Below, piece after piece: positions 8,393 through 17,385 of a stretch of 64,000 bases of DNA (its first letter is position 1; each line of letters begins with the position of its first letter). This stretch comes from Companilactobacillus futsaii JCM 17355 (lineage in GTDB: Bacteria > Bacillota > Bacilli > Lactobacillales > Lactobacillaceae). Where the stretch lies: contig NZ_AZDO01000137.1 in assembly GCF_001435505.1 (NCBI RefSeq), positions 1 through 64,000 on the forward strand. The letters run 5' to 3'. A program made the translations under genes and the position numbers. The notes below the pieces were generated by a model, which did not search any database, was not told where the DNA came from, and saw nothing but the letters and a program-made list of their open reading frames with translations.

Positions 8393-8428
8393 AAAAAGAG
8401 AGTTAGACAATTATCTAGCTTTCTTTTT
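8393..8428 (+). terminator. proA terminator
   Basis: AAAGAGAGTTAGA pairs with TCTAGCTTTCTTT across a short loop, using two G-T pairs, and a T-run follows. It is placed 20 bases after the proA stop. Confidence 0.75.
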
Positions 8429-8521
8429 TATATTTTATTATCTGACGAAGTCCTTACGTTTAATTACCTCATCTCGAAATAGAAAAAACAAAAAACAGCC
8501 AAATCCATATGAATCTAACTG

Positions 8522-8938
8522 TTAATTTGAATTTTTTCTTGATAAATCAACCGTACGTTTGACGAATTTATAAATATGGAAATCCTTTACAACTAAAATT
8601 GCATCTCCAATAATCATTGAAATTACAATTACTGATAAGTAAATCAACTGCTGTAATGAACCTTGGTCTATTTGAAATCCTTGAAACCTCAAGTCAGTCA
8701 AAATCGAATAGACGATATATCCGACTATTAAGAATTCCAAAATTTCAAAAGGTCCCTGAAACTTGATGCCAAAACGTTGATTGAGTTTTTTATCTAAAGT
8801 ATTCAATTTTTCATCAGAAAAGAAAGATAATTCTATTATCGTGTTTCTCATGTTTAAAATTATTTCCAAAAGTAGTAATAAGAGCCAAAACAAGAAAACC
8901 AACATGAAGCCTATAAAATAGTCACTAGATAACATCAT
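8522..8938 (-). CDS. Membrane protein of unknown function, about 138 aa
   Basis: I do not recognise a family. There is a strong N-terminal hydrophobic helix (FIGFMLVFLFWLLLLLLEII), a charged middle of about 40 residues, then two more hydrophobic stretches (FLIVGYIVYSIL and LIYLSVIVISMIIGDAILVV) and a basic C-terminus. That implies three membrane spans. Within the ATG-AAA-GGA-AAA-ATG-ATG start region, AAAGGA serves as RBS for the second or third ATG, so I set the start at 8938 (8935 is nearly as likely). It stands alone between proA and the dehydrogenase gene. Confidence 0.6.
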   Translation of the reverse strand: MMLSSDYFIGFMLVFLFWLLLLLLEIILNMRNTIIELSFFSDEKLNTLDKKLNQRFGIKFQGPFEILEFLIVGYIVYSILTDLRFQGFQIDQGSLQQLIYLSVIVISMIIGDAILVVKDFHIYKFVKRTVDLSRKNSN

Positions 8939-9018
8939 TTTTCCTTTCATATATCTAGTAACATTTTAATACATCTACTGATTTTCTCAAACCACTTTTC
9001 TATTGTAAACGAATACAA

Positions 9019-9963
9019 CTAATATCCCGTTGAATAGTTAACGACATTTTCAACTACTTCGCCATTTTCAACATACGATTTTAGATTGCGTTTAAAAATC
9101 TTAAAAGCACGTTCGCCATAGTGAACACTATCTCCAGCATCGTGAGGCGTGATAATGACATTTTCCATATCCCACAATGGACTAGTACTTGGAAGTGGTT
9201 CAGGCGTTGTGACATCAAGTCCAGCTCCAGCAATTTCACCATTTTGAAGGGCAGTCACCAAGTCATCCATATTAGTAGTCTTACCACGACCAACATTGAT
9301 GTAATAAGCTTTCTTTGACATTAATTGGAAAACTTCTTGATTGAACAAGCCCACAGTATCATCCGTTCCAGGTAAGGCATTGACTACAAAATGAACTTCA
9401 TTGATACGTTTTTTCATATCTTCCATTGGAATCATTTCGTCAATATTTTCAACCGGTTTGTCACTTCTTCTAACGCCGATTGTCTTCATTCCTAGTGCCT
9501 TAGCGTATTGAGCAACCATCTTACCAATGTGACCAACACCGACGATCATGACGGTCTTATTATAAACTTCGTCATAGCCTTCTTCGTGTTTCCATTCTCT
9601 AGCGTCTTGGCGTCGTGCAGTATAATTCATACGACGAACGAACATCAACATATAAGCTAAAGTTTGCTCGGCAATATTGATAGCATTAGCACCAGAACCG
9701 TTAGTTAAAATAACACCCTTTTCATTCAATTCGCGCAAAGGCAATGCGTCGACGCCAGCACGGACAACTTGAATCCAGTTCAAGGTATTGCTCTTTAAAA
9801 CAGCGTCTTTCAAAGCATTGGACCAATCATAAAGTACTTCTACTCCATCAAGATCTTGGGCAGTAACTTTTTTCGGAGAAATAACTTTCAAATCTACACC
9901 AGAAATTGATTGGATTTTTTCTGTTTGTTTCTTTGTTAAATTAACTAAACTGAGAACTTTCAT
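9019..9963 (-). CDS. D-isomer specific 2-hydroxyacid dehydrogenase family protein
   Basis: A 314-residue NAD-dependent dehydrogenase of the 2-hydroxyacid (phosphoglycerate dehydrogenase-like) family. The Rossmann motif is GVGHIGKMVAQYAKALG near residue 143, followed by NALPGTDDT, INVGRGKTTNMDDL around the catalytic arginine, GLDVTTPEPLP with the glutamate, and ITPHDAGD with the catalytic histidine. The second ATG (9963) fits the spacing from GAGGTGG better than the first. The gene is monocistronic. Substrate is uncertain: reduction of a 2-keto acid is likely, but D-lactate dehydrogenase proper looks different. Confidence 0.85.
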   Translation of the reverse strand: MKVLSLVNLTKKQTEKIQSISGVDLKVISPKKVTAQDLDGVEVLYDWSNALKDAVLKSNTLNWIQVVRAGVDALPLRELNEKGVILTNGSGANAINIAEQTLAYMLMFVRRMNYTARRQDAREWKHEEGYDEVYNKTVMIVGVGHIGKMVAQYAKALGMKTIGVRRSDKPVENIDEMIPMEDMKKRINEVHFVVNALPGTDDTVGLFNQEVFQLMSKKAYYINVGRGKTTNMDDLVTALQNGEIAGAGLDVTTPEPLPSTSPLWDMENVIITPHDAGDSVHYGERAFKIFKRNLKSYVENGEVVENVVNYSTGY

Positions 9964-9966
9964 CAT

Positions 9967-10293
9967 TCCACCTCGTTTTTAGAATTATTTCTATTATAGA
10001 GCAAAAACTATTCGATTTTTCTGAAAATAACTAAAAATATTCGGAATGTATGATACAATGTTAAACGTTGCTTACCATTTGATTTATTTTGAAATTTATG
10101 TTAGTAATTATTGCCCCGTGTTGTTGGAGCAATTTTTTTATGTGAAATTTGAACCAGATTCACTCATAAAAGACAAATTATTGCGAATTTATATGATTTA
10201 ACCCATTTTTGAGTGGATTTTAATATTCGTGTTTTACTAAATTTCAAAAATCTTGATAGGCCAAATCAATTAAATTTAGGGGTAGTATTAATT
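9967..10293 (+). promoter_or_regulatory. Long leader of glpF with terminator-like hairpin
   Basis: This 327-base stretch holds no gene. TATGATACAAT near 10048-10058 is a plausible -10 region. ATTGCCCC (10110-10117) pairs with GGAGCAAT (10126-10133) with one mismatch and is followed by seven Ts: an intrinsic terminator in the leader, about 155 bases ahead of the gene. A second, wider inverted repeat, ATTCACTCA near 10158 and TGAGTGGAT near 10209, lies between it and the start. Premature termination control of glpF is possible; I see no catabolite-repression site. Confidence 0.45.
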
Positions 10294-11013
10294 ATGCATT
10301 ATACGTTGTTAGTACGTTGTATCGCTGAATTTATCGGAACAGCTATCATGGTTGCCCTCGGTAATGGTTCAGTTGCCAACGTTGAATTAAAAGGAACAAA
10401 AGGATTCCACGGTGGGTGGATTTTGATTGGATTCGGTTATGGTATCGGTGTTATGGTACCGGCTATGATGTTCGGTCCCATCTCAGGTGGCCAAATCAAT
10501 CCAGCCATGACTTTAGGTTTAGCTTTCAATGGTGAATTCCCATGGGCTGAAGTTGGTCCATATATCATCGCTCAATTCTTAGGTGCAATCTTTGGTCAAA
10601 TGTTGATCGTCGCAGCCTACAAACCTTACTATAACAAAACAGAAAACGTTGAAAGTATCTTGGGAACTTTCTCAACTATCGATGCTGAAAACAGTCGTTT
10701 GAACGGTTTTATCAACGAATTTATTGGAACATTCATCTTGGTCTTCGGTGCTGTAGCGTTGACTTCAGACCACATTGATCCTCGTGCCGACTTTATCGGT
10801 CTTGGATTCTTGGTTATGTGTTTGGTTGTTTCATTCGGTGGCCCAACTGGTCCTGCTTTGAACCCAGCTCGTGACTTAGGTCCTCGTATCTTGCATGCTC
10901 TATTACCTTTAAATCCTAAAGGTTCTTCCCAATGGAAGTACAGTTGGGTACCGGTTGTAGCTCCAATCCTTGGTGCTATCGTAGCGGTTAAAACTTACGC
11001 ATTATTCTTCTAG
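10294..11013 (+). CDS. glpF: Glycerol facilitator / aquaglyceroporin (MIP family)
   Basis: A 239-residue six-helix channel for glycerol, and possibly water or small solutes. Both pore motifs are present: GGQINPAMTLG near residue 65 and GPALNPARDLGPR near 190. The aspartate after the second NPAR is the hallmark of glycerol facilitators as opposed to strict aquaporins. I chose the ATG at 10294, ten bases after AGGGGT, because the upstream GTG extension is not membrane-like and has no RBS. It ends at a strong terminator. No glycerol kinase is adjacent. Confidence 0.9.
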   Translation: MHYTLLVRCIAEFIGTAIMVALGNGSVANVELKGTKGFHGGWILIGFGYGIGVMVPAMMFGPISGGQINPAMTLGLAFNGEFPWAEVGPYIIAQFLGAIFGQMLIVAAYKPYYNKTENVESILGTFSTIDAENSRLNGFINEFIGTFILVFGAVALTSDHIDPRADFIGLGFLVMCLVVSFGGPTGPALNPARDLGPRILHALLPLNPKGSSQWKYSWVPVVAPILGAIVAVKTYALFF

Positions 11014-11022
11014 ATAATAAAT

Positions 11023-11063
11023 AAAGGCAATCTACTAATTTAGTTTAGTAGGTTGCCTTTTTG
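11023..11063. terminator. Bidirectional terminator between glpF and the ABC permease gene
   Basis: AAAGGCAATCTACTAA pairs with TTAGTAGGTTGCCTTT, with one wobble pair, and TTTTT follows on the plus strand. It serves glpF and, in reverse, the convergent ABC transporter operon. Confidence 0.85.
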
Positions 11064-11064
11064 G

Positions 11065-12288
11065 TTATTTACTGTAAGAAAGTCCGCGAGTGAATCTCTT
11101 CCAAAAACTTGAATCATCAGTTTGTAGCATCAAACCTTGATAAATTTTACCAATATACCAAGCTAACAAGACACAACTTGCCATCAAGACTACTAGTGAA
11201 ATGACGATTTCCATACTGCCGGCATCGTTGTTGATGATCCTTAACGGCATAAAGTATGAAGAGAAGAATGGGACGTAGGATAGAATTTTTACGACAATTG
11301 AATCGAGATTATTTTGGAATGGGAACGTTACGAAGAAGGCTAACAAGTTCAACATGATTACTGGTTGGGCAGCCTTAGCCGCATCTTCGACTTTGGCAAC
11401 TAAAGCACCTGAGAAAGCTGCTAAAATTGTAAAGATAACCACTCCTAAGAGTAAGTATACTAAGTTGATGCTTAAGAGATTCTTCAATACAGAAGTAATC
11501 AATGACTGATTTTGAGCGACGATATCTTTAGTCAAATCTGAATTTTGGGCAAAGATATAAGCACCCCAGCCTCCGAAAAGATAAATCAGAATTTGAAGCA
11601 GAATAACTAATAAAACACCGAAAACTTTACCTAAGAAATATTTTACAGCTGTTGTACTGGAAAAAATGATTTCCATAATTTTTGTACCTTTTTCGGAAGC
11701 AATTTCTTGGGCAGTGATACTTGTATAAGTATTTAAAATCATGTAGACCATGATGATCGTGATCCAAAATGAGATGGTTTTCGCCGTATTGGCTGTTCCC
11801 GTCTTCTTTTGAACAGTTTCTTTAAAACTTGGTTGTTGAGCTAAAGATTGAATCTGTGCTGGTGAAAGTTGAGCATTAGCCAAATTTAATTGTTGCTGCG
11901 TTTTAGCTAAATAGCTGTTCACCTTAGTCTTCAAAGATGAATTCAATGAACTAGTTCCAACGTACTTGGCAGTAACTTTTTGATTATCGATGTTCAAAAG
12001 CAAGTATCCAGCCAAACTGTTATCATTCATTTTCTTTTTAGCAGTTTTGACATCGGTAACTTTTTTCATAACGTCGTCTTTGTTTTCTTTGATAAAATTT
12101 TGACGAAGCTGCGGTTGGTTACTGATAACAGCGATTTCCGAACTCGTACCGCCACTTTGATAGCCTAAGTATCCAGCTCCAATAGTAATGGCAAACATAA
12201 TAAATGGTCCCAAAATCAAGGTCAAAAAGCTCCAAGACTTAACTTGTCTCCAAAAAGTTTCTAAAGTGACGATCCATAATTTATTCAT
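11065..12288 (-). CDS. ABC-2 type exporter permease, NatB-like
   Basis: A 407-residue membrane component. One N-terminal membrane helix (FLTLILGPFIMFAITIGAGY) is followed by a roughly 130-residue extracytoplasmic region rich in K, Q and N, then about five helices, including TISFWITIIMVYMILNTYTSI and FLGKVFGVLLVILLQILIYL. The ASEKGTKIMEIIFSSTTAVKYFLGK stretch between them is typical of NatB/ABC-2 permeases. The ATG at 12288 overlaps the end of the ATPase gene by eight bases, so translation is coupled. NatAB pairs export sodium or small toxic compounds; the substrate here is unknown. Confidence 0.82.
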   Translation of the reverse strand: MNKLWIVTLETFWRQVKSWSFLTLILGPFIMFAITIGAGYLGYQSGGTSSEIAVISNQPQLRQNFIKENKDDVMKKVTDVKTAKKKMNDNSLAGYLLLNIDNQKVTAKYVGTSSLNSSLKTKVNSYLAKTQQQLNLANAQLSPAQIQSLAQQPSFKETVQKKTGTANTAKTISFWITIIMVYMILNTYTSITAQEIASEKGTKIMEIIFSSTTAVKYFLGKVFGVLLVILLQILIYLFGGWGAYIFAQNSDLTKDIVAQNQSLITSVLKNLLSINLVYLLLGVVIFTILAAFSGALVAKVEDAAKAAQPVIMLNLLAFFVTFPFQNNLDSIVVKILSYVPFFSSYFMPLRIINNDAGSMEIVISLVVLMASCVLLAWYIGKIYQGLMLQTDDSSFWKRFTRGLSYSK

Positions 12289-13177
12289 TCTTAGCACCTG
12301 CTTTCAAACGGAATATTTCGTTCAAAGTTGGTGGTTGCTGATTGAATTCTTCGATATATTGACCGTGAGTTAATTCATCAAAAATCTCTTTGCCGGCTGT
12401 TTCATCATCTAATCTTAAAACGAAACGTTTTTCTTCTTGCGGTTCAACTTTGATCACATGTGGCAATTGTTCAAGTTGTTCTTTAGTCCAATCGGTTGTT
12501 ACAAAAATCCTCGTACGACCGAATTCCTGACGAACCTTACGAACAGTACCTTTCAGAACAACTTGACCATTTCTCAGCATCACTAAACTATCACAAAGCT
12601 CTTCGACATTTTCCATATCGTGACTAGAAAAAATTATCGCCGCTCCTTGTTCCTTAGCTTCAAAAATAGCTTTTTTCAAGAGGTCAGAATTAACCGGATC
12701 AAGTCCACTGAATGGTTCATCCAAAATAATCAACTTGGGATGGTGGATCAAAGTACAGATTAGCTGTACTTTTTGTTGATTACCTTTAGATAAGTCTTTG
12801 ATTTTATCTTTTTTAGTCCCTTTAACCGCAAATTTCTGTAGCCAAATATCGATTTGTGGGCGAATCTCTTTAGCAGTTTTCCCCTTCAAACGAGCCAAAT
12901 AAATAAGTTGTTGTTCGATAGTTAATTTGGGCATTAAACTACGCTCTTCAGGTAAATAACCAATTTGATTGAAAACATCTTCAGTAATTGGTTGATTATT
13001 CCAAGTGATGGTCCCTTGATAATGCAAAAAGTTTAAAATACTGTGAAATGTAGTCGATTTACCAGCACCATTTTGTCCAATCAGACCCAAAATATGACCA
13101 TCATCGACATCAAATGAAACATCATCTAAAGCCTTTAAATCGCCAAAATTCTTTCGAATATCTTTAATTTTTAGCAT
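12281..13177 (-). CDS. ABC exporter ATP-binding protein, NatA-like
   Basis: A 298-residue ATPase with all nucleotide-binding motifs: Walker A GQNGAGKST near residue 35, Q-loop at YLPEERSLMPKL, signature LSKGNQQKVQLICTL near 133, Walker B KLIILDEPFSGLD, and switch histidine in FSSHDMENVEELC. The YLPEER sequence and C-terminal extension are typical of the ABC-2/NatA group. It starts at ATG 13177 after AAGGGGATTTGG, and the permease overlaps its stop. Divergent from the EamA transporter at 13298. Confidence 0.88.
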   Translation of the reverse strand: MLKIKDIRKNFGDLKALDDVSFDVDDGHILGLIGQNGAGKSTTFHSILNFLHYQGTITWNNQPITEDVFNQIGYLPEERSLMPKLTIEQQLIYLARLKGKTAKEIRPQIDIWLQKFAVKGTKKDKIKDLSKGNQQKVQLICTLIHHPKLIILDEPFSGLDPVNSDLLKKAIFEAKEQGAAIIFSSHDMENVEELCDSLVMLRNGQVVLKGTVRKVRQEFGRTRIFVTTDWTKEQLEQLPHVIKVEPQEEKRFVLRLDDETAGKEIFDELTHGQYIEEFNQQPPTLNEIFRLKAGAKNE

Positions 13178-13297
13178 TCCAAATCCCCTTCCCTACTTTG
13201 ATAATTAAAATTATACAGGAACTAATATTTTTTTACTGGACATCTTGGAATAATTTTTTAATGTGTTAGCATGAGACCTATGTCAAGGGGGATTATC

Positions 13298-14209
13298 ATG
13301 ACTGATAAGCAAAAAGGTTTCTTTTACGCGATTACCGGACCAGTTCTATGGGGATTTTCTGGCAGTATCGCACAATATTTATTCACTCAAGAAAACATCC
13401 CCACCCAGTGGATCGTCGGCATTCGTTTGCTTTTTGCTGGTTTAATGCTAGTCATTTGGTGCTACTTCATTGATTCTAAAGAACTATTTGCCATTCTAAA
13501 AAAGCCGCGTTATATTTTTCAATTATTAGCTTTTGGATTACTGGGAATGTTACCAGCTCAATATACTTACTTCATGGCTATCAAATATGGCAATGCGCCA
13601 ACAGCTACCGTTTTACAATTCTTAGGGCCATTATTCATCATTATTTATATTTCTTTGCGAAAGCTGCAAATGCCACGAAGAGTCGACATGATTTCGATTG
13701 TTTTAGCAATTTTAGGAACATTCTTATTAGTAACACACGGACATCTCAATCAACTGATGTTATCCCCGGCTGCAGTTTTATGGGGTGTTGGAGCTGGAAT
13801 CAGTCAGGCCTCCTATACCCTATTACCTCGTGAATTATTAAAACGTTTTGATGCACGAATCGTTACTGGTTGGTCGATGTTACTTGGTGGAATCGTCTTC
13901 GCACCCTTTGCTGATCTGACCCATGTTCCACAATTAAACTGGACAGCTATTATTTGTATTATCTTCATTGTCACTGGTGGTACAATGTTTTCTTATTTAT
14001 TTTATTTACAAAGTCTCAACTATTTAACTCCAGCTACTACAGGCATGTTAAGTGCCTTTGAGCCATTGACGGCAACTGTCTTAGCAGTGACTGTGTTGAA
14101 TACGAAAGTTAGTTTTGCAGAATTGATGGGAGCCTTGTTAATTTTAGGAATTACTTTCCTACAAGCCTTGCCACCCAATTTGTTTAATTTACGCAGATAT
14201 TCTAAATAA
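13298..14209 (+). CDS. EamA/DMT family transporter
   Basis: A 303-residue protein with ten predicted membrane helices in two EamA repeats (for example GFFYAITGPVLWGFSGSIAQYL and later LSPAAVLWGVGAGISQASYTLL). The drug/metabolite transporter superfamily exports or imports amino acids and other small metabolites. The ATG at 13298 follows AAGGGGGATTATC, a better start than the upstream ATG. Monocistronic, ending at a shared terminator. Substrate unknown. Confidence 0.85.
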   Translation: MTDKQKGFFYAITGPVLWGFSGSIAQYLFTQENIPTQWIVGIRLLFAGLMLVIWCYFIDSKELFAILKKPRYIFQLLAFGLLGMLPAQYTYFMAIKYGNAPTATVLQFLGPLFIIIYISLRKLQMPRRVDMISIVLAILGTFLLVTHGHLNQLMLSPAAVLWGVGAGISQASYTLLPRELLKRFDARIVTGWSMLLGGIVFAPFADLTHVPQLNWTAIICIIFIVTGGTMFSYLFYLQSLNYLTPATTGMLSAFEPLTATVLAVTVLNTKVSFAELMGALLILGITFLQALPPNLFNLRRYSK

Positions 14210-14214
14210 TATGC

Positions 14215-14263
14215 AAAAAGAACCTCATTAGAGTGTTTATACATTCCAATGAAGTTCTTTTTT
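14215..14263. terminator. Bidirectional terminator between the EamA gene and ugpB
   Basis: AAAAAGAAC with TCATT pairs with AATGAAGTTCTTTTTT around a short loop, giving a long imperfect stem with T-runs in both directions. It lies between convergent genes. Confidence 0.8.
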
Positions 14264-15614
14264 AGTTGTATCCGTTAGCTCGATTTAATTGCGTTAAATT
14301 ATCGTTGATATTCTTATCAGCGGTATCCAATGCCTTCTTGATGTTGCCACCATTATAGACTGTTTCCATAGCTATTTCTTCGAGTTGACGTGTTAGTTGC
14401 ATTCCTTCCATCAAAATACCGGAGTTGGAATAATTAGCTTTGGCAGTGGCTAGTTGTTGACCTGGTACTTTGGATTCGGGATTTTTGGCATAAAGATCTT
14501 TTAGAATGGATGTCTTTTGTGAATCTTTATTCAAGGCTAAATATCCTGTAGATTTTTGCCATTGCGCTTGAACTTCTGGTTTCAAAGTATATTTGATGAA
14601 TTCAAAAGCTCCACGTTGAACGTCTTTTGGTTTATCATTAGAAATCCAAAGTGCTGCCCCACCGATAGCTACACCATTGGCTTTTTTGTTGTCGGGATGT
14701 GGGAAGTATGTGATTCCTAATTCATTTTTGTTGTTCTTAGTTAATTGACCGATACTTGCAGACGATTGAATGAAGATTCCAACTTTGTCAGACAAGAAGC
14801 CGGCAGTCTGATTGGCACCCGCACTAGCACCTGAACCATAGTCGATGAAATCACCAGATTTAATATTTTCTCTGATCCATTCCAAAAATTCTACTGTATC
14901 GGGATTATTGATAGAAACTTTAGTTGGATTACCAGTATGTCCATCATTGTTGTTAGCTAGTTGAGCATTGGCATTGGCTAAAGCTTGTTCTAAGAACCAA
15001 CCGTAAACTTGAACGGTCATACCTTTAACCTTGTGATGTGACTTTTCATACAATTCTTTGGCAACTCTAGTGATATCGCTGTATGAAGGCGAAACTGGTG
15101 GTGGTGTGATGTTGTACTTCTTCAATAAACTAGCATTGTAATACAAAACTGGTTGTGAAGTGTTAAATGGCATAGCTTGTTGCTTACCTTTATTGGCGTA
15201 AAAAGCACGAGCTACTGAAGAGATCTTACTTACATCGTAATTATCTTCATCAATGAAATTTTGTACTGGTGTCGTATAACCACTGTGAAGCATTTGAGCA
15301 GTTGAAATATCAAAAGCTTGGAAAACTGCTGGCGAAGTACTTGTATTGTGTGTTTGCAAAATCTTTTGAATAGCTTCATCGTAAGTACCTTGATACTTAG
15401 GAATAACCTTGTACTTTGTTTGTGACTTATTAAATCCGTCGACTACTTTTTCCAAGGCATCTTCTGAAGGTCCACCCATTTCATGCCAAAAAACAATCGG
15501 AATTCGATTATGATTATCAGCTGACTTAACAGAAAGGCTATGTCCAAAAACTGCAACTAACAAGATTCCTAAGACAGCAATCAATGGTATAACTAATTTT
15601 TTATACTTAGACAT
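14262..15614 (-). CDS. ugpB: ABC transporter extracellular solute-binding protein (UgpB-like)
   Basis: A 450-residue family-1 solute-binding protein; IVFWHEMGGPSEDALEKVVDGFNKSQ at the mature N-terminus and KYTLKPEVQAQWQKSTGYLALN match glycerol-3-phosphate/sugar binders. An N-terminal hydrophobic segment (KLVIPLIAVLGILLVAVFGHSLS) exports it, but there is no lipobox cysteine, so it may stay anchored by the uncleaved helix or be released. It starts after GAGGGGGCAG and overlaps the preceding permease stop. Last gene of the ugpC-A-E-B-type operon; glycerol 3-phosphate or a glycerophosphodiester is the likely ligand, a sugar the alternative. Confidence 0.82.
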   Translation of the reverse strand: MSKYKKLVIPLIAVLGILLVAVFGHSLSVKSADNHNRIPIVFWHEMGGPSEDALEKVVDGFNKSQTKYKVIPKYQGTYDEAIQKILQTHNTSTSPAVFQAFDISTAQMLHSGYTTPVQNFIDEDNYDVSKISSVARAFYANKGKQQAMPFNTSQPVLYYNASLLKKYNITPPPVSPSYSDITRVAKELYEKSHHKVKGMTVQVYGWFLEQALANANAQLANNNDGHTGNPTKVSINNPDTVEFLEWIRENIKSGDFIDYGSGASAGANQTAGFLSDKVGIFIQSSASIGQLTKNNKNELGITYFPHPDNKKANGVAIGGAALWISNDKPKDVQRGAFEFIKYTLKPEVQAQWQKSTGYLALNKDSQKTSILKDLYAKNPESKVPGQQLATAKANYSNSGILMEGMQLTRQLEEIAMETVYNGGNIKKALDTADKNINDNLTQLNRANGYN

Positions 15615-16444
15615 TATTTAACTGCCCCCTCATTCATCCCTGATTTGAAGTAATGTTGACCAATAAATAAGACGATGATAGTTGGAATAACAATAATCGC
15701 TGCACTGGCTTGAATCATTCCCCAATCGTTGAAAGTTTCTTCAGATTGCAATTGTTTCAAACCATTTTGAATCATTCGAGAATTGTTACTGAATGTTGTC
15801 AACATTGGCCAGAGATATTGATTCCATGAACCTAAGAAACTGTACGCTCCTAAAGTTATCATGCTAATTTTGTTATAAGGCAAAACAATGTTCCAATAAA
15901 ATTGGAAATGGTTCAAGCCTTCAATATCCGAAGCTTCCTTTAATTCAATCGGTGTTTGCATGAATGATTGACGAAGCATGAACGTTCCAAAAGCAGAAGT
16001 TAAAAATGGCACGATCAAAACTGCATAATTGTCTAGCAAGCCCATTTGCTTAACTGTCGCAAAGTTAGGAATGATTTCAGCTTCAAATGGTAGCATCATC
16101 GTGATTAAAAATAATGTGAAGATAGTCTTACGATATTTGAATTTCAAAAAGACAAACGCATAAGCACTCATTGAACAGAAAATTAATTGAGCAATCATCG
16201 TAATCGTTGAAATTACTAACGTATTCAATAAGTAACGTAAGATTGGTGTCTTAGTAAAAGCTGCTACATAATTATCGAAGGAAATATTAGTACTGAAGAG
16301 ATTTCCCTTAGCAATATCCATTGTTGGCAAAAAACTAGTCCAAATTCCAATAAAAAATGGTGCCAAAATTATTATTGCTAAAACAATCAACAACAAGTAG
16401 TTAAGGAATTTTTTCAAAGCTGCTCTTTCATCAATTTGTGTCAT
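15614..16444 (-). CDS. ugpE: ABC sugar/glycerol-3-phosphate permease (UgpE-like)
   Basis: A 276-residue MalG/UgpE-type inner membrane permease with six helices. The EAA loop that contacts the ATPase is EASDIEGLNHFQFYWNIVLPYNK near residue 185. N-terminal LLIVLAIIILAPFFIGIWTSF is typical of the group. One-base overlaps with ugpA upstream and ugpB downstream show tight co-translation. AAAAAGGTG provides the RBS. It forms the membrane pore with UgpA. Confidence 0.87.
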   Translation of the reverse strand: MTQIDERAALKKFLNYLLLIVLAIIILAPFFIGIWTSFLPTMDIAKGNLFSTNISFDNYVAAFTKTPILRYLLNTLVISTITMIAQLIFCSMSAYAFVFLKFKYRKTIFTLFLITMMLPFEAEIIPNFATVKQMGLLDNYAVLIVPFLTSAFGTFMLRQSFMQTPIELKEASDIEGLNHFQFYWNIVLPYNKISMITLGAYSFLGSWNQYLWPMLTTFSNNSRMIQNGLKQLQSEETFNDWGMIQASAAIIVIPTIIVLFIGQHYFKSGMNEGAVK

Positions 16445-17385
16445 TAGTAGTTCACCTTTTTCTCTAAGAATTTGAATTGCAATAAGGTGAAGAAAGCAAT
16501 AATAACTGTCAAAATAATTGCTTCCGCACTAGATTTAGCATAGTTTCCACTGTAAAAGGCGTCTTTGTAAATTCGATAGACTAACATATTAGTGGCATTA
16601 GTAGGACCACCTTTAGTAATCAAATCAATCAAGCCAAAACTCTTAAATGCATCAATGATCGTAATCGTTGAAACAAAGAATAAAGTTGGTGAAATCATAG
16701 GAATAGTAATGTGGAAAAATTGATATCTTGGGGATGCTCCTTCAACATCAGCTGCTTCATACAAAGTACTAGGAACCGATTCAATGGCACCTAATAAAAT
16801 TAGGAAAGTAAATCCTAAATGCATCCAAACGGTTGTGATAATAACTGCCCACATAGCATTAGTAGGACTAGTCAACCAATTTACCACTGGCAAATTCAAC
16901 CAATTGCTCAATAAAGCAAAGAATCCAGTTGAAGGATTAAAAATAAATAACCAGAATATCGCAGCTACGGCTACGGAGACACCCATTGTTACTGAGTAAA
17001 GCGTTCTAAAAATACTGATACCGGGTAATTTTTGACTAGACAAGTTAGCCAATAATAATCCCAAAGCTATCGTCAAAACTGTTACTGCTAACACATAGAT
17101 GAAGGTGACCCACATACTTGAGATGAAATCTGGTGAGGTAATTAATTTAGCATAGTTTTGAAAACCAACGTAAACTGTTGTTTTACCTAAGGTATTAGTT
17201 AAAAACATACTGATATAAAGAGTTTTAAACATTGGATAAAAAACAAATAGTCCCAAAATCAAAATTGATGGACCCAAAAAGATTGAAGCAAAATATTTAT
17301 CTTTAGCAGTTAAACGAAAACCGTGACGTTGTTTTGCTTGGACATTTTTTTCTGGAACAACGTCAGTCGTAGAAGTCTTAAGCAT
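16444..17385 (-). CDS. ugpA: ABC sugar/glycerol-3-phosphate permease (UgpA-like)
   Basis: A 313-residue MalF/UgpA-type permease with six helices after a roughly 30-residue basic cytosolic tail. The EAA motif is YEAADVEGASPRYQFFHITIPMISP near residue 215. The sequence YFASIFLGPSILILGLFVFYPMFKTLYISMF is the characteristic first helix. Its start overlaps the end of ugpC by eight bases and its stop touches ugpE. Partner of UgpE in the uptake system. Confidence 0.87.
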   Translation of the reverse strand: MLKTSTTDVVPEKNVQAKQRHGFRLTAKDKYFASIFLGPSILILGLFVFYPMFKTLYISMFLTNTLGKTTVYVGFQNYAKLITSPDFISSMWVTFIYVLAVTVLTIALGLLLANLSSQKLPGISIFRTLYSVTMGVSVAVAAIFWLFIFNPSTGFFALLSNWLNLPVVNWLTSPTNAMWAVIITTVWMHLGFTFLILLGAIESVPSTLYEAADVEGASPRYQFFHITIPMISPTLFFVSTITIIDAFKSFGLIDLITKGGPTNATNMLVYRIYKDAFYSGNYAKSSAEAIILTVIIAFFTLLQFKFLEKKVNY

